Shown: positions 6,984-14,424 of the stretch, piece after piece
Position numbering within the stretch: the first letter of the stretch is position 1
Layout of the letters: every line of letters starts with the position of its first letter
Source: CAYOKT01 sp964404605
GTDB lineage: Bacteria; Electryoneota; Electryoneia; Electryoneales; Electryoneaceae
Direction of reading: 5' to 3'
NCBI GenBank assembly: GCA_964404605.1
Contig: CAYOKT010000063.1
Location: 1-15,932, forward strand
Length of the DNA: 15,932 bases
Program-made: the position numbers and the translations under genes
Notes under the pieces: model-generated
The model's database searches: none
Told to the model about the DNA's origin: nothing
The model's input: only the letters and a program-made list of their open reading frames with translations

Positions 6984-7547
6984 ATGGATCAAGACAAGAT
7001 CAGGCGCGGGGTACGGCTGATCCTGGAAGGAATCGGCGAGGACCCCGATCGGGAGGAGCTGATCGGAACCCCCCGGCGGGTCGCCGATATGTATCAGGAA
7101 CTCTTCAGCGGCCTGCACAATGACCTCGAGGCCAGCTTCGCCACCTATCCGGTGGAGAACGAAGATGAGATGATCCTGATGCGGGACATCCCCTTCTACA
7201 GTTTCTGCGAGCACCACCTCCTGCCGTTCTGGGGGAGTGTCTCCCTCGCCTACATCCCGAAGAACAACCGCATCGTCGGTTTTTCCACGTTGATTCGTGT
7301 CGTGGAGCATTTCGCCCGCCGCCCGCAGGTGCAGGAGCGGATGACCACCCAGATCTGCGAATTTCTGAATGAGAAGTTGAGCCCCGCCGGGATCCTGGTC
7401 GTCGTCCGCGCGCACCACCTCTGTATTTCGATGCAGGGCGTGAAGAAGGAACAGTCGGAGGCGGTGACCTCGGCGATGCGCGGGTATCTCCGCAAGCAGG
7501 CCACGCGTCTCGAGGCCATGCTGCTGCTCGGCAGGCAGGGCCAGTGA
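6984..7547 (+). CDS. folE: GTP cyclohydrolase I
   Basis: This 187-residue cytoplasmic enzyme converts GTP to 7,8-dihydroneopterin triphosphate plus formate, the first step of folate synthesis. The zinc and catalytic residues are visible: C75, H77 and H78 in FCEHHLLPFWG, and C147 in RAHHLCISMQGVKK. Spacing is as in E. coli FolE (C110, H112/H113, C181). Other conserved segments are LIGTPRRVADMYQELFSG, GFSTLIRVVEHFARRPQVQERM and the C-terminal EAMLLL. The length fits the short bacterial form. An AAGGAAGGAG site lies 11 nt before ATG 6984 and 8 nt before GTG 6981, so either start is possible; I prefer the ATG. It heads a block that contains folP, consistent with a folate role. Confidence 0.96.
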   Translation: MDQDKIRRGVRLILEGIGEDPDREELIGTPRRVADMYQELFSGLHNDLEASFATYPVENEDEMILMRDIPFYSFCEHHLLPFWGSVSLAYIPKNNRIVGFSTLIRVVEHFARRPQVQERMTTQICEFLNEKLSPAGILVVVRAHHLCISMQGVKKEQSEAVTSAMRGYLRKQATRLEAMLLLGRQGQ

Positions 7548-7572
7548 ACGGGTCCACTGTGGGTACTCTCGC

Positions 7573-7591
7573 GGCCGGGTCGTCCCCGGCC
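7573..7591 (+). promoter_or_regulatory. G+C hairpin in the folE-TPR gap
   Basis: GGCCGGG (7573-7579) pairs with CCCGGCC (7585-7591) around TCGTC. No T-run follows, so it is not a classical terminator. It lies about 20 nt before the start of the TPR gene, just upstream of its GGGAAG site. Processing, stability or translational control are all possible. Confidence 0.3.
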
Positions 7592-7614
7592 GGTTCCGGT
7601 GAACGGGAAGTGCG

Positions 7615-9303
7615 ATGAGTCCGCTGCAACGGCTTTACGAATCGTTGTCCGGGACGCTGCCCGGGGGGTTCTCCCTGTGGGTCGTGATCCTGCTCATCGT
7701 CTGGGCGATCTGGTATTTCACCTATCGCTCGTCCGGCGTGATTTCCCCCGCCGCGTTCAGGCGCTGGGGGATTTATCTCACTCTCGTAGTGGTGGCGGTC
7801 TATTCCCTGCAGCGCGTGCGACACCCCGCGCCCCTCGCTCCCCAGCGGGTGTGGGTGCAGCCCTTCGCCGCCCCCGCCGGCGGGCGGACGGAGGCGGAGC
7901 AGGCGCGCTACGCCCTCGAGAGGACACTCGAGGCGGCGCGCGAACGTATTGTCGCGTTCCAGGCGCGGAACGCCGGCTCGGAGTTCCTCACCCCGACGCC
8001 GCCCTCTCTCGAGGCCGATCCGCCGGAGGGGGCGCGCCTGGTCCGTGCCGAGCGGGTGGTGACCGGCGAGATCACCCCCGCGGAGGATGGGTTCCACCTG
8101 CGGATGGCCGCCTACACCCTGAGCCCCGGGGGGCGGGTCAAGGAGGTGCACATCGTGCGCGGGGTGGGGGCGGATCCGGCCTCGGCGGGGAAAAACGCCG
8201 CGCTGGCGCTCCTCCGTTCGTGGGCGCTTCCGGTGCAGCGGACCGAGGCGGTGAACCATCTCACCCCGCGGGTCCTGGCGGCGCTCGCCGCGGCGGACAC
8301 GCTGCGGAGAAGGGATCCCGCCGCCGCGGAGGCGGCGCTGCTCGCCGGTTTCGCCCCCGGCGACTCCACCTCGACGCCGCTGTGGGAGGAGCTGGCGCTG
8401 CTCTACCTGACCTGGCACTACCCGAAGCACAAGGTGGATGCGGAGGAAGCGGCCCGGGCGGCCCTGCGCTCCAACGACAGGTCCTGGGCGGCCTACTACG
8501 TCCTCGGGAGCATCTCCTGGCGGATGGGCGGGCGGAAGAAGGAGGCGGTGGCGGCCTGGAAGCTGGCCCACCTCTACAACCGGCGGGATGCGCGGCCCAT
8601 GCTGGCCCTCGCCCGCCTGGACGAGCGCGAACTCCGCGACCTGCGGATGGGCAGCCGCGAGATGATCCTCCGCTTCGCGATGCGTCTTCGCCCGGCGGAC
8701 CCCATGCCGCGCGCCGCGCTCTCCCGTTTCCTCCGCGACCGGTACAACCAGAAGGAGCGGGCGCTCGCGGTGCTCGACGAGGGGCTGCGGCTGAACCCGG
8801 ATGAGCCGCGCCTGCTGATCCGGCGGGGCGCGATGATGATCAAGCTGCGGCGCTGGAAGACAGCGGAACGGGATTTCCGCCGCCTGCTCGCCGTGGATTC
8901 GACCATGGCCAATGCGTGGTACAACCTCGGCATCGTGGCGCGGGGATTGGAGAACGACAGCCTTGCCCAGGCGGCGTTCGAAAACGCCGTCAGGTTCAAT
9001 GGTCCGCCGGACGCCCACTATTACCTCGGGCTGGTGTACGAGTCGCACGGCGACACCGTGCGCGCCCTCGAGCAGTATCGCCGGCGCTGGCTGAAATGGG
9101 ACCGGACCACCGACGATCTGTTCGCCTACGCCGCCAAGATGAGGCTGCGCCTCCTGCGCACGGGGCGGACGATCACGGGCCAGGTCCCGAGGGCGTTCAC
9201 CCTCGAGAACGAGTCGCCCCGGGGGGAGAAGCGCGGCCGCGGGGAGCGGGCGGAGAGGAGAGCGGCGGGAGAGGGCGAGCCCGGCGCGGGAGAGACGCGG
9301 TGA
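7615..9303 (+). CDS. Membrane-anchored TPR protein with a CsgG/TolB-like N-terminal domain
   Basis: I cannot assign a gene name to this 562-residue protein. Two membrane segments are predicted at about residues 18-37 (FSLWVVILLIVWAIWYFTY) and 50-66 (RWGIYLTLVVVAVYSLQ), forming a hairpin anchor. Residues about 78-205 (RVWVQPFAAPAGG...LVRAERVVTGEITPAEDGFHLRMAAYTL) resemble the nucleotide-cyclase/TolB N-terminal or FlgO/CsgG-like fold, which is a weak inference. From about 255 to 500, repeated helix pairs are TPR-like: WAAYYVLGSISWRMGGRKKE, ALAVLDEGLRLNPDEPRLL, AWYNLGIVARGLENDSLAQA and AHYYLGLVYESHGDTVRALE. The tail is charged and rich in Arg/Glu/Gly. GGGAAG precedes ATG 7615. The 3' end overlaps folP by 4 nt, which implies translational coupling. 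A scaffold role in the envelope is plausible, but no function is known. Confidence 0.8.
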   Translation: MSPLQRLYESLSGTLPGGFSLWVVILLIVWAIWYFTYRSSGVISPAAFRRWGIYLTLVVVAVYSLQRVRHPAPLAPQRVWVQPFAAPAGGRTEAEQARYALERTLEAARERIVAFQARNAGSEFLTPTPPSLEADPPEGARLVRAERVVTGEITPAEDGFHLRMAAYTLSPGGRVKEVHIVRGVGADPASAGKNAALALLRSWALPVQRTEAVNHLTPRVLAALAAADTLRRRDPAAAEAALLAGFAPGDSTSTPLWEELALLYLTWHYPKHKVDAEEAARAALRSNDRSWAAYYVLGSISWRMGGRKKEAVAAWKLAHLYNRRDARPMLALARLDERELRDLRMGSREMILRFAMRLRPADPMPRAALSRFLRDRYNQKERALAVLDEGLRLNPDEPRLLIRRGAMMIKLRRWKTAERDFRRLLAVDSTMANAWYNLGIVARGLENDSLAQAAFENAVRFNGPPDAHYYLGLVYESHGDTVRALEQYRRRWLKWDRTTDDLFAYAAKMRLRLLRTGRTITGQVPRAFTLENESPRGEKRGRGERAERRAAGEGEPGAGETR

Positions 9304-10163
9304 GGACGGACCGGGCAGACCCGGTGGAGCGTGCAAGCCTCGAGCGGGGGGTGCGCTTCGGGGAGCCGACCCGGGTGATGGGAATCGTCAATGTCACCCC
9401 GGACAGCTTCTATGACGGCGGCCGGTACGCCGGGGTCGAGGAGGCGGTCCGGCACGGCCTCCGGCTGGCGGAGGAGGGCGCGGACATTCTCGATGTCGGC
9501 GGCGAGTCCACCCGCCCCGGGGCCGCGCCGGTGAGCGCCGCCGAGGAGATCCGCCGTGTCGTCCCGGTCATCGAGCAGCTCGCCGGGCGCACCGGCCTTC
9601 CGGTCTCCGTCGACACGAGGAAAGCGGAGGTGGCCCGCCGCGCGCTCGAGGCCGGGGCGAGCTGGATCAACGACGTTTCGGCCGGGTGCTTCGACCCGGA
9701 GATCCTCGCCCTCGCCGCCGAAACCGGCGCGCCCTACGTGGCGATGCACATGCGCGGCACGCCGGAGACCATGCAGGCGGACACCCTCTACGAGGATCTC
9801 ATCGGCGAGATGCTCCGCTTCTTCGAGGACCGCATCGCCGCCTGCGAGGCCGCGGGGCTGCGCCGGGAACAACTGGTCCTCGACCCGGGCATCGGGTTCG
9901 GGAAGTCCCGCGAGGCGAACTACACCCTCCTCGCCCGGCTGGGGGAGTTCCGCCGCTGGAAACTGCCGCTGCTGGTGGGACCGTCGCGGAAGAGCTTTCT
10001 CCTGCTCGCCGGGGCGGAGGAGGCGGAGGACCGGCTGGCGGGGACGCTGGCGGCGGTGACCGCCTGCGTCCTGGCGGGCGTGGAGGTGGTCCGGGTGCAC
10101 GATGTCGCCGAGACCGTGCAGGCGGTCCGGGTGGCGTTGCGCATCCGGGAGAAGAAACCTTGA
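9300..10163 (+). CDS. folP: Dihydropteroate synthase
   Basis: This 287-residue TIM-barrel enzyme condenses 6-hydroxymethyl-7,8-dihydropterin diphosphate with p-aminobenzoate to give dihydropteroate; it is the sulfonamide target. Conserved loops are complete: NVTPDSF (31-37), GGESTRPG (67-74), SVDTRKAEV, WINDVSAG, AMHMRGTPETMQ, the DPGIGFGK pterin site (195-202), GPSRKSF (227-233, with the PABA/phosphate Lys and Ser) and RVHDV (265-269). The GTG start at 9300 overlaps the preceding TPR stop in a GTGA arrangement and has GGGAGAG upstream. A longer upstream frame is merely open sequence antisense-like to the TPR gene's reading frame and has no family similarity. The family length (about 270-290) agrees. 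No folK or folB lies nearby. Confidence 0.96.
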   Translation: MRTDRADPVERASLERGVRFGEPTRVMGIVNVTPDSFYDGGRYAGVEEAVRHGLRLAEEGADILDVGGESTRPGAAPVSAAEEIRRVVPVIEQLAGRTGLPVSVDTRKAEVARRALEAGASWINDVSAGCFDPEILALAAETGAPYVAMHMRGTPETMQADTLYEDLIGEMLRFFEDRIAACEAAGLRREQLVLDPGIGFGKSREANYTLLARLGEFRRWKLPLLVGPSRKSFLLLAGAEEAEDRLAGTLAAVTACVLAGVEVVRVHDVAETVQAVRVALRIREKKP

Positions 10164-10168
10164 GTGTC

Positions 10169-10190
10169 GCGCGCCGCCTCGGCGGTGCGC
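10169..10190 (+). promoter_or_regulatory. G+C hairpin directly after folP
   Basis: GCGCGCCGCC (10169-10178) pairs with GGCGGTGCGC (10181-10190) with one G-U pair; the closing pairs open to give a CTCG-type loop. It starts 5 nt after the folP stop. No T-run follows. It may act with the palindrome at 10197-10224 as a tandem 3'-end structure. Confidence 0.4.
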
Positions 10191-10196
10191 CGAGCT

Positions 10197-10224
10197 GTGG
10201 ATCGATTCAGGTGAATCGATCCAC
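10197..10224. promoter_or_regulatory. Perfect 28-bp palindrome between folP and rimI
   Basis: GTGGATCGATTCA (10197-10209) and TGAATCGATCCAC (10212-10224) are exact reverse complements separated by GG. The structure is complete, without mismatch, and sits 17 bp before the rimI GTG. Its A/T content is higher than its surroundings. No T-run follows. It could be an operator for a dimeric regulator, an RNA hairpin, or part of a dispersed repeat. Confidence 0.75.
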
Positions 10225-10241
10225 TTGAATGGTCATGGGAC

Positions 10242-10700
10242 GTGACTATCCGCCCGATGCGCGAGGATGATGTTCCCCGGGTGGCGGCGATCGAACGGGA
10301 GTCCTATCCCGACCCGTGGAGCGAAAAGATGTTGCTTGACGCGCTCCTGCATCCCATCGGCTTCGCGGCGGTGGGGGAACATCGGGGCCGTGTGGAGGGT
10401 TATCTTTTCGCTTACGAACTCCACGGCGAGGGGCACTTGCTGAACCTCGCCGTCGCCTCGTCCGAGCGGCGGAGGGGGCTCGGCCGGGCGCTGCTGGCTC
10501 ACTGGCTCGACCGCGGCCGCCGGCTGGGGTGGAGCGTGGTGCACCTGGAGGTGCGCGCGGGAAACGACGCGGCGGTTCATTTGTATGAAACGTTCGGATT
10601 CGAGCGCGCGGGGCTGAGGAAGAGTTATTATCCGGACGGCGAGGATGCCCTGCTGATGACGCTGGACTTGACACCCAAGGAAACCAACGGGGTACTATAG
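10242..10700 (+). CDS. rimI: Ribosomal protein S18-alanine N-acetyltransferase (GNAT family)
   Basis: This 152-residue cytoplasmic GNAT enzyme probably transfers acetyl from acetyl-CoA to the N-terminal alanine of ribosomal protein S18. The fold starts with TIRPMREDDVPRVAAIE, then DPWSEKMLLDAL. Acetyl-CoA binding is seen in LLNLAVASSERRRGLGRALL (RRGLG at 77-81). The catalytic pair E103 and Y115 falls exactly at the E. coli RimI numbering (LEVRAGNDAAVHLYETFGF), and the protein ends near KSYYPDGEDALLM. The GTG start has only a weak GGGA upstream; no in-frame alternative is better. The gene lies between folP and accD, 2 nt before accD. A different GNAT substrate cannot be excluded, but the length and motifs favour RimI. 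Confidence 0.88.
   Translation: MTIRPMREDDVPRVAAIERESYPDPWSEKMLLDALLHPIGFAAVGEHRGRVEGYLFAYELHGEGHLLNLAVASSERRRGLGRALLAHWLDRGRRLGWSVVHLEVRAGNDAAVHLYETFGFERAGLRKSYYPDGEDALLMTLDLTPKETNGVL
10668..10698 (+). promoter_or_regulatory. Possible promoter inside the rimI 3' end
   Basis: An exact TTGACA (10668-10673) is followed after 19 bp by TACTAT (10693-10698), within the last codons of rimI and the rimI-accD junction. The spacer is longer than the usual 16-18 bp, and the implied start would fall almost at the accD ATG. It may be chance, or it may produce a nearly leaderless accD transcript. Confidence 0.2.
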
Positions 10701-10702
10701 GT

Positions 10703-11650
10703 ATGGCGAACTGGTTCCAACGCCAGAAAGACGGGCTGGAAGGGGCGCGGAAGCGCGACATCCCCGAGGGGGTGTGGGTGAAGTGCCCGGGCTGCGAACA
10801 GGCCGTGTACAGCCGGAAGCTCGAGCGCAACTTCCAGGTCTGCCCGGAGTGCGGGTACCACATGCGTATCCTGGGGGACGGGTATGTGCGTCTGCTCGCG
10901 GATGAAGGGACCTGGAGCCCGCTGGACGAGACCCTGCACTCCGTCGATCTGCTCGAGTTCAGGGATTCCAAGAAATACAGCGATCGCCTTACGGCGGCGA
11001 TGAAGAAGACGGGGCGGAACGAAGCGGTCCTCACCGGCACGGCGCAGCTTTACGACCATCCCGTGGTGCTGGCGGTGATGGATTTCGCCTTCATGGGCGG
11101 GTCCGTGGGCAGCGTGGTGGGCGAGAAGATCGCCCGGGCGGTGGACCGCGCGGTCGAGGAGAAGCGCTCCCTGATCATCGTCTCGTGCAGCGGCGGGATG
11201 AGGATGCAGGAGGGCGTGATCAGCCTGATGCAGATGGCGAAGACCTCCGCCCGGCTCACGCGCCTCGCCGCCCACGGGCTGCCTTTCATCAGCGTCCTCA
11301 CCGACCCGACCACGGGCGGAACCACCGCCAGCTTCAGCATGCTCGGCGATCTCAACCTCGCCGAACCGAAGGCGTTGATCGGCTTCGCGGGCCCGAGGGT
11401 GATCAAGCAGACCATCGGCCAGGACCTGCCCGAGGGGTTTCAGCGGAGCGAATTCCTGCTGGAGAAGGGTTTCCTCGACCAGGTGGTCCCACGGCTCGAG
11501 ATGAAGGGCCGGATCGCCGAGTTTCTCAGCCTGCTCACCGGGCGCGAGAGCGGCATCCCGGGGGACCGGTCCAACGGCGCCGGGGCGGAGGAGAAGGCGG
11601 ATTCCTCCGGCGGCGGCGGGGAGCCGGCCTCCCCCGGCGGCGAAACCTAA
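10703..11650 (+). CDS. accD: Acetyl-CoA carboxylase carboxyltransferase subunit beta
   Basis: This 315-residue protein is the beta subunit of the cytosolic carboxyltransferase, which with AccA moves CO2 from biotin-BCCP to acetyl-CoA to make malonyl-CoA. The N-terminal zinc ribbon uses C28, C31, C47 and C50 (KCPGC, VCPEC), one residue off E. coli numbering. The crotonase-fold core shows VVLAVMDFAFMGGSVGSVVGE, SGGMRMQEGVISLMQMAKTS, DPTTGGTTASFSMLGDLNLAEP and IGFAGPRVIKQT, ending with PEGFQRSEFLLEKGFLD. Residues from about 283 form a Gly/Ser/Glu-rich tail not needed for catalysis. The ATG lies 2 nt after rimI, so coupling is likely. folC, a common accD neighbour, is absent. accA and the biotin subunits are not in the window. 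Confidence 0.97.
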   Translation: MANWFQRQKDGLEGARKRDIPEGVWVKCPGCEQAVYSRKLERNFQVCPECGYHMRILGDGYVRLLADEGTWSPLDETLHSVDLLEFRDSKKYSDRLTAAMKKTGRNEAVLTGTAQLYDHPVVLAVMDFAFMGGSVGSVVGEKIARAVDRAVEEKRSLIIVSCSGGMRMQEGVISLMQMAKTSARLTRLAAHGLPFISVLTDPTTGGTTASFSMLGDLNLAEPKALIGFAGPRVIKQTIGQDLPEGFQRSEFLLEKGFLDQVVPRLEMKGRIAEFLSLLTGRESGIPGDRSNGAGAEEKADSSGGGGEPASPGGET

Positions 11651-11668
11651 TCCGAGCGGCAGTCCCGG

Positions 11669-13237
11669 ATGCCCGGTGAGGGGGAACAGAACGAAGCCCC
11701 GCGGGGGCGCATCGCCCGCTCCATGGTGCGCGGTTCCGCGGCGCTCGCCGTGCAGCGCGGCGTCGAGATCGTCGTCGGCCTGTTCATCGTCCCCTTCACC
11801 CTCGCCCACCTCGGCACGGATGGATACGGCCTGTGGGCGCTCTTCTTCGCCGTCACCGCCTACTTCAACCTCGCCGACTTCGGGTTCGGCGCCAGCCTGA
11901 ACCGTTACTTCACCGTCGCCTTCACCTCCGGGGACAGAACCCGGAAATACCAGGTCTTCTCCACCGCCCTGCTGAGCATGATCCTCATCGCCCTGTTCCT
12001 GTTCCTGGCCGGGCTGGCGGTGGAGCGGTGGGTTCTCGCCTTTTTCCCGCAGGCGGGCCGTTACGGCGACACGGCCGCCTGGGTATGGCGCGCGCTGCTC
12101 GCCGTGCTGGCGATGGGCTACCTGACGAACTACGGCCGGGCGCTGATGATCGCCGGCCACCGGGTCCCGGTGCTGGCGATGTTCCAGGCCGGCTACTCCC
12201 TGCTCAACGCCACGATGATCATCTTCGTCCTCTCCTCCGGCTGGGGGCTGATCGGCCTGGCGGCGGGGTCGGTGGTCACGGGGGCGGTCCGCCTGGTCGC
12301 GGCGTTCGCCCTCGGCGCCGGGGGAGCGGACGGGTGGGTCGTCGGCCTCGGCGGGGTGAACGGGAAGACCCTCGGCACCCTCTGGCGCTTCGGCCTGCAG
12401 GTGCAGGCGGCGCGCTTCGCGGATATGATCAACCAGCAGTTCGACCGGGTACTCATCGGCCGGGTGCTCGGCCTGGGGAGCGTCACCGCCTACGATGTCG
12501 GCGCGAAGGCGGCCTCGGTGGGCAGCCAGGTGCCGCAGATCATGAACTACGTCGTCGAACCGGCGGCGGCCGCCTTCTCCACCCAGGGAGACGAGGCGCG
12601 CTTCGCCTCCCTGCTGCGACGCAGCGGAAAGTATTTCGCCCTCGCGAGCCTGCCCCTCGCGGCCTACCTCTCCGTCGCGGCGGAGCCCCTGCTGGCCCTG
12701 TGGCTCGGGCGCGCGCCCGGTGCGCCTATGGTCCTCGCCCTGCGGGTCCTCGCCTGGGCCTACCTGGTCGGGACCCTCACCTTTCCGCTGCGCCTCTGCG
12801 CCCGCGGCGCGGGCCGGCCGGGGTGGGAGGCGAAGACCTCGGGGGTGCAGGCGGTGCTCAACGTGGTCCTCTCCATCGGACTGTACTACCTCTTCGGCTT
12901 CCCCGGCGTCCTCGCGGGGACGCTGGCGGCCTCCCTCGTCGGGCAGACGTTGCTCACCCGCGCCGTGCTGACCGGCCTCCGGCAGCCGGCGGGGCGGTTC
13001 CTGCGGGAGGCCTGGCTGGGGCCGCTGGCCGCCTCCCTCGCCGGGGCGGCGGGAGGGATCGCCGCGCTCGGCTTCTTCGCGGAGCCGGCGGCCGGACGCC
13101 TGTCGGCGCTGCCCCAGGCGCTGGCTGCCGGCGGGGTCTTCCTCGCGGTCACTCTCGGCGTACTCATCGCCTTCCGGGTGCTCCCGAGGGCGGAACTCCG
13201 CGACCTGGCCGGCCTGCTCTTCCGGCGGGGGTCCTGA
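11669..13237 (+). CDS. Polysaccharide/lipid-linked oligosaccharide flippase (Wzx/MATE-type)
   Basis: This 522-residue polytopic membrane protein has about 12-14 predicted helices. Family hallmarks are the N-terminal ALAVQRGVEIVVGLFIVPFT and LGTDGYGLWALFFAVTAYFNLADFGFG stretch, and the central FADMINQQFDRVLIGRVLGLGSVTAYDVGAK, both typical of polysaccharide-biosynthesis exporters. C-terminal segments such as VVLSIGLYYLFGFPGVLAGTLAASLVGQTLL continue the pattern. It likely translocates lipid-linked glycans across the inner membrane; the specificity is unknown. It lies 18 nt after accD and ends in a TGATG overlap with a glycosyltransferase, which strongly suggests a shared glycan pathway. The ATG has only a weak ribosome binding site, but the downstream ATG at 11723 would cut into the conserved N-terminus. 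Confidence 0.85.
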   Translation: MPGEGEQNEAPRGRIARSMVRGSAALAVQRGVEIVVGLFIVPFTLAHLGTDGYGLWALFFAVTAYFNLADFGFGASLNRYFTVAFTSGDRTRKYQVFSTALLSMILIALFLFLAGLAVERWVLAFFPQAGRYGDTAAWVWRALLAVLAMGYLTNYGRALMIAGHRVPVLAMFQAGYSLLNATMIIFVLSSGWGLIGLAAGSVVTGAVRLVAAFALGAGGADGWVVGLGGVNGKTLGTLWRFGLQVQAARFADMINQQFDRVLIGRVLGLGSVTAYDVGAKAASVGSQVPQIMNYVVEPAAAAFSTQGDEARFASLLRRSGKYFALASLPLAAYLSVAAEPLLALWLGRAPGAPMVLALRVLAWAYLVGTLTFPLRLCARGAGRPGWEAKTSGVQAVLNVVLSIGLYYLFGFPGVLAGTLAASLVGQTLLTRAVLTGLRQPAGRFLREAWLGPLAASLAGAAGGIAALGFFAEPAAGRLSALPQALAAGGVFLAVTLGVLIAFRVLPRAELRDLAGLLFRRGS

Positions 13238-14334
13238 TGCGCATCGTCCACGTGGCCCAGACCCTCGGCCTCGGCGGTCTCGAGGTACTGCTCGAGCGGA
13301 TGGTGCTCGGCTTGCGGGAGCGCGGCCACTTGGTGAGTGTCATCGCGCTCACCGGCGGGGGCGTGATCGCCGGCCGGTTGCGGGAGGCGGGGTTCGAGGT
13401 CACCATCGCCGGGGTGCGCCGTTCCCTGCCGCGCCCCCTGTACCGGCTGCGCGGGCTGCTCCTCGCCGGCCGGCCCGACATCGTTCACCTGCATGGTCTC
13501 CCCGCGGGCCTGCTGGGGCGCGCGGCGCTCCTCGGGTCCGGGACGGGATGCGTGTTCCACATTCACACCCTCCTCTCCGCCGCCCACCATCCCTCGGCTT
13601 CGCAGCGGCTCCGGGAACGGTTCCTCTCCCGCCGCGCCGGCGCGATCGTCGCCGTGAGCGACGCCGTCCGGCGCGACTACACCGAGACCTTCGGCGTGCC
13701 CCCGCAGCGGGTTCAAGTCCATTTCGGGGGGGTGCCGGACGTCGCCCACCCGTCGAAATGCCAGGCACGCGAAAGGCTGGGGATCGAGGAAGAGGACCGG
13801 GTCGTCGTCTGCGCCGCTTCGCTCACCCCGCAGAAGAACCACGCCCTCCTGCTGGAGGCGGTGGCGCGGGTTCCCGAGGCGCGCCTTCTCCTGGTCGGGG
13901 ACGGTCCCCTGCGCGACGAACTCGAGGCGCGGGCCGGGCGGCCGGACCTGGCGGGGCGCGTGCGCTTTCTCGGCAGGGTGGAAAGCGTCGAGGAGGCGTT
14001 CGCGGCGGCGGACCTCGCCATGCTGACCAGTTCACGCGAGGGGCTTGGACTGGTGCTGATGGAGGCCGCGCGGGCCTCCCTGCCCGCGGTGGTGACCGAT
14101 GTCGGCGGGATGCCCGAGGTGGTCGAGGACGGCGTGACCGGGCGGGTGCTCCCTCCCGGCGATGCCGGTGCGCTCGCGGAGGCGGCGCGGGAACTGCTCG
14201 CGGATGAAGCGCTGCGGAGAAGCATGGGGGAGGCGGCGCGGGCGCGGTTCCTGGAGCGCTATGAGCTCACAGCCTATCTCGCCCGCTGGGAGGAGATCTA
14301 CCGGTCGATCGCCCCGCTGCGGGGGAGAGGGTGA
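13237..14334 (+). CDS. GT4-family glycosyltransferase (GT-B fold)
   Basis: This 365-residue retaining glycosyltransferase probably adds a sugar from a nucleotide-sugar donor to a lipid-linked or surface glycan. The N-terminal Rossmann half opens with MRIVHVAQTLGLGGLEVLLE and includes PDIVHLHG. The C-terminal half has AASLTPQKNHALLLEAV, LLLVGDGPLRDEL, RVRFLGRVESVEEAFAAADL and the GT4 signature EX7E (E268 and E276 in SREGLGLVLMEAARASLPAV). TDVGGMPEVVEDGVTGRVLPPGD follows. No membrane segment is evident, so it is cytoplasmic or peripheral. Its ATG overlaps the flippase stop by 1 nt (TGATG), so the two are cotranslated. The sugar and acceptor cannot be told from the sequence. Confidence 0.92.
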   Translation: MRIVHVAQTLGLGGLEVLLERMVLGLRERGHLVSVIALTGGGVIAGRLREAGFEVTIAGVRRSLPRPLYRLRGLLLAGRPDIVHLHGLPAGLLGRAALLGSGTGCVFHIHTLLSAAHHPSASQRLRERFLSRRAGAIVAVSDAVRRDYTETFGVPPQRVQVHFGGVPDVAHPSKCQARERLGIEEEDRVVVCAASLTPQKNHALLLEAVARVPEARLLLVGDGPLRDELEARAGRPDLAGRVRFLGRVESVEEAFAAADLAMLTSSREGLGLVLMEAARASLPAVVTDVGGMPEVVEDGVTGRVLPPGDAGALAEAARELLADEALRRSMGEAARARFLERYELTAYLARWEEIYRSIAPLRGRG

Positions 14335-14338
14335 TGGT

Positions 14339-14368
14339 TTGGCGCGGGCGCTGAGGGCGATGTACATT
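14339..14368 (+). promoter_or_regulatory. Candidate promoter of the POT-type transporter
   Basis: TTGGCG (14339-14344) is followed after 18 bp by TACATT (14363-14368), 56 bp before the GTG at 14425. The -10 differs by one base from the TACGTT seen upstream of the HTH gene and of tilS. No clear terminator lies between the glycosyltransferase and this site. Confidence 0.4.
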
Positions 14369-14424
14369 CCCGCCGTTCTTTCTCTCGACACCCGAGGGAG
14401 ACGGGTCCAACAGGCGAGGACACA

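Noticed and set aside
7105..9336. 743-residue minus-strand open frame
   Set aside because: It is antisense to folE and the TPR gene, both of which have clear motifs; the composition is that of a shadow frame.
10628..12160. 510-residue minus-strand open frame
   Set aside because: It is antisense to rimI, accD and the flippase; no motif is visible.
14335..14424. Terminator after the glycosyltransferase
   Set aside because: CTCG/CGAG around 14383-14396 gives only a 4-bp core with bulges and no T-run.
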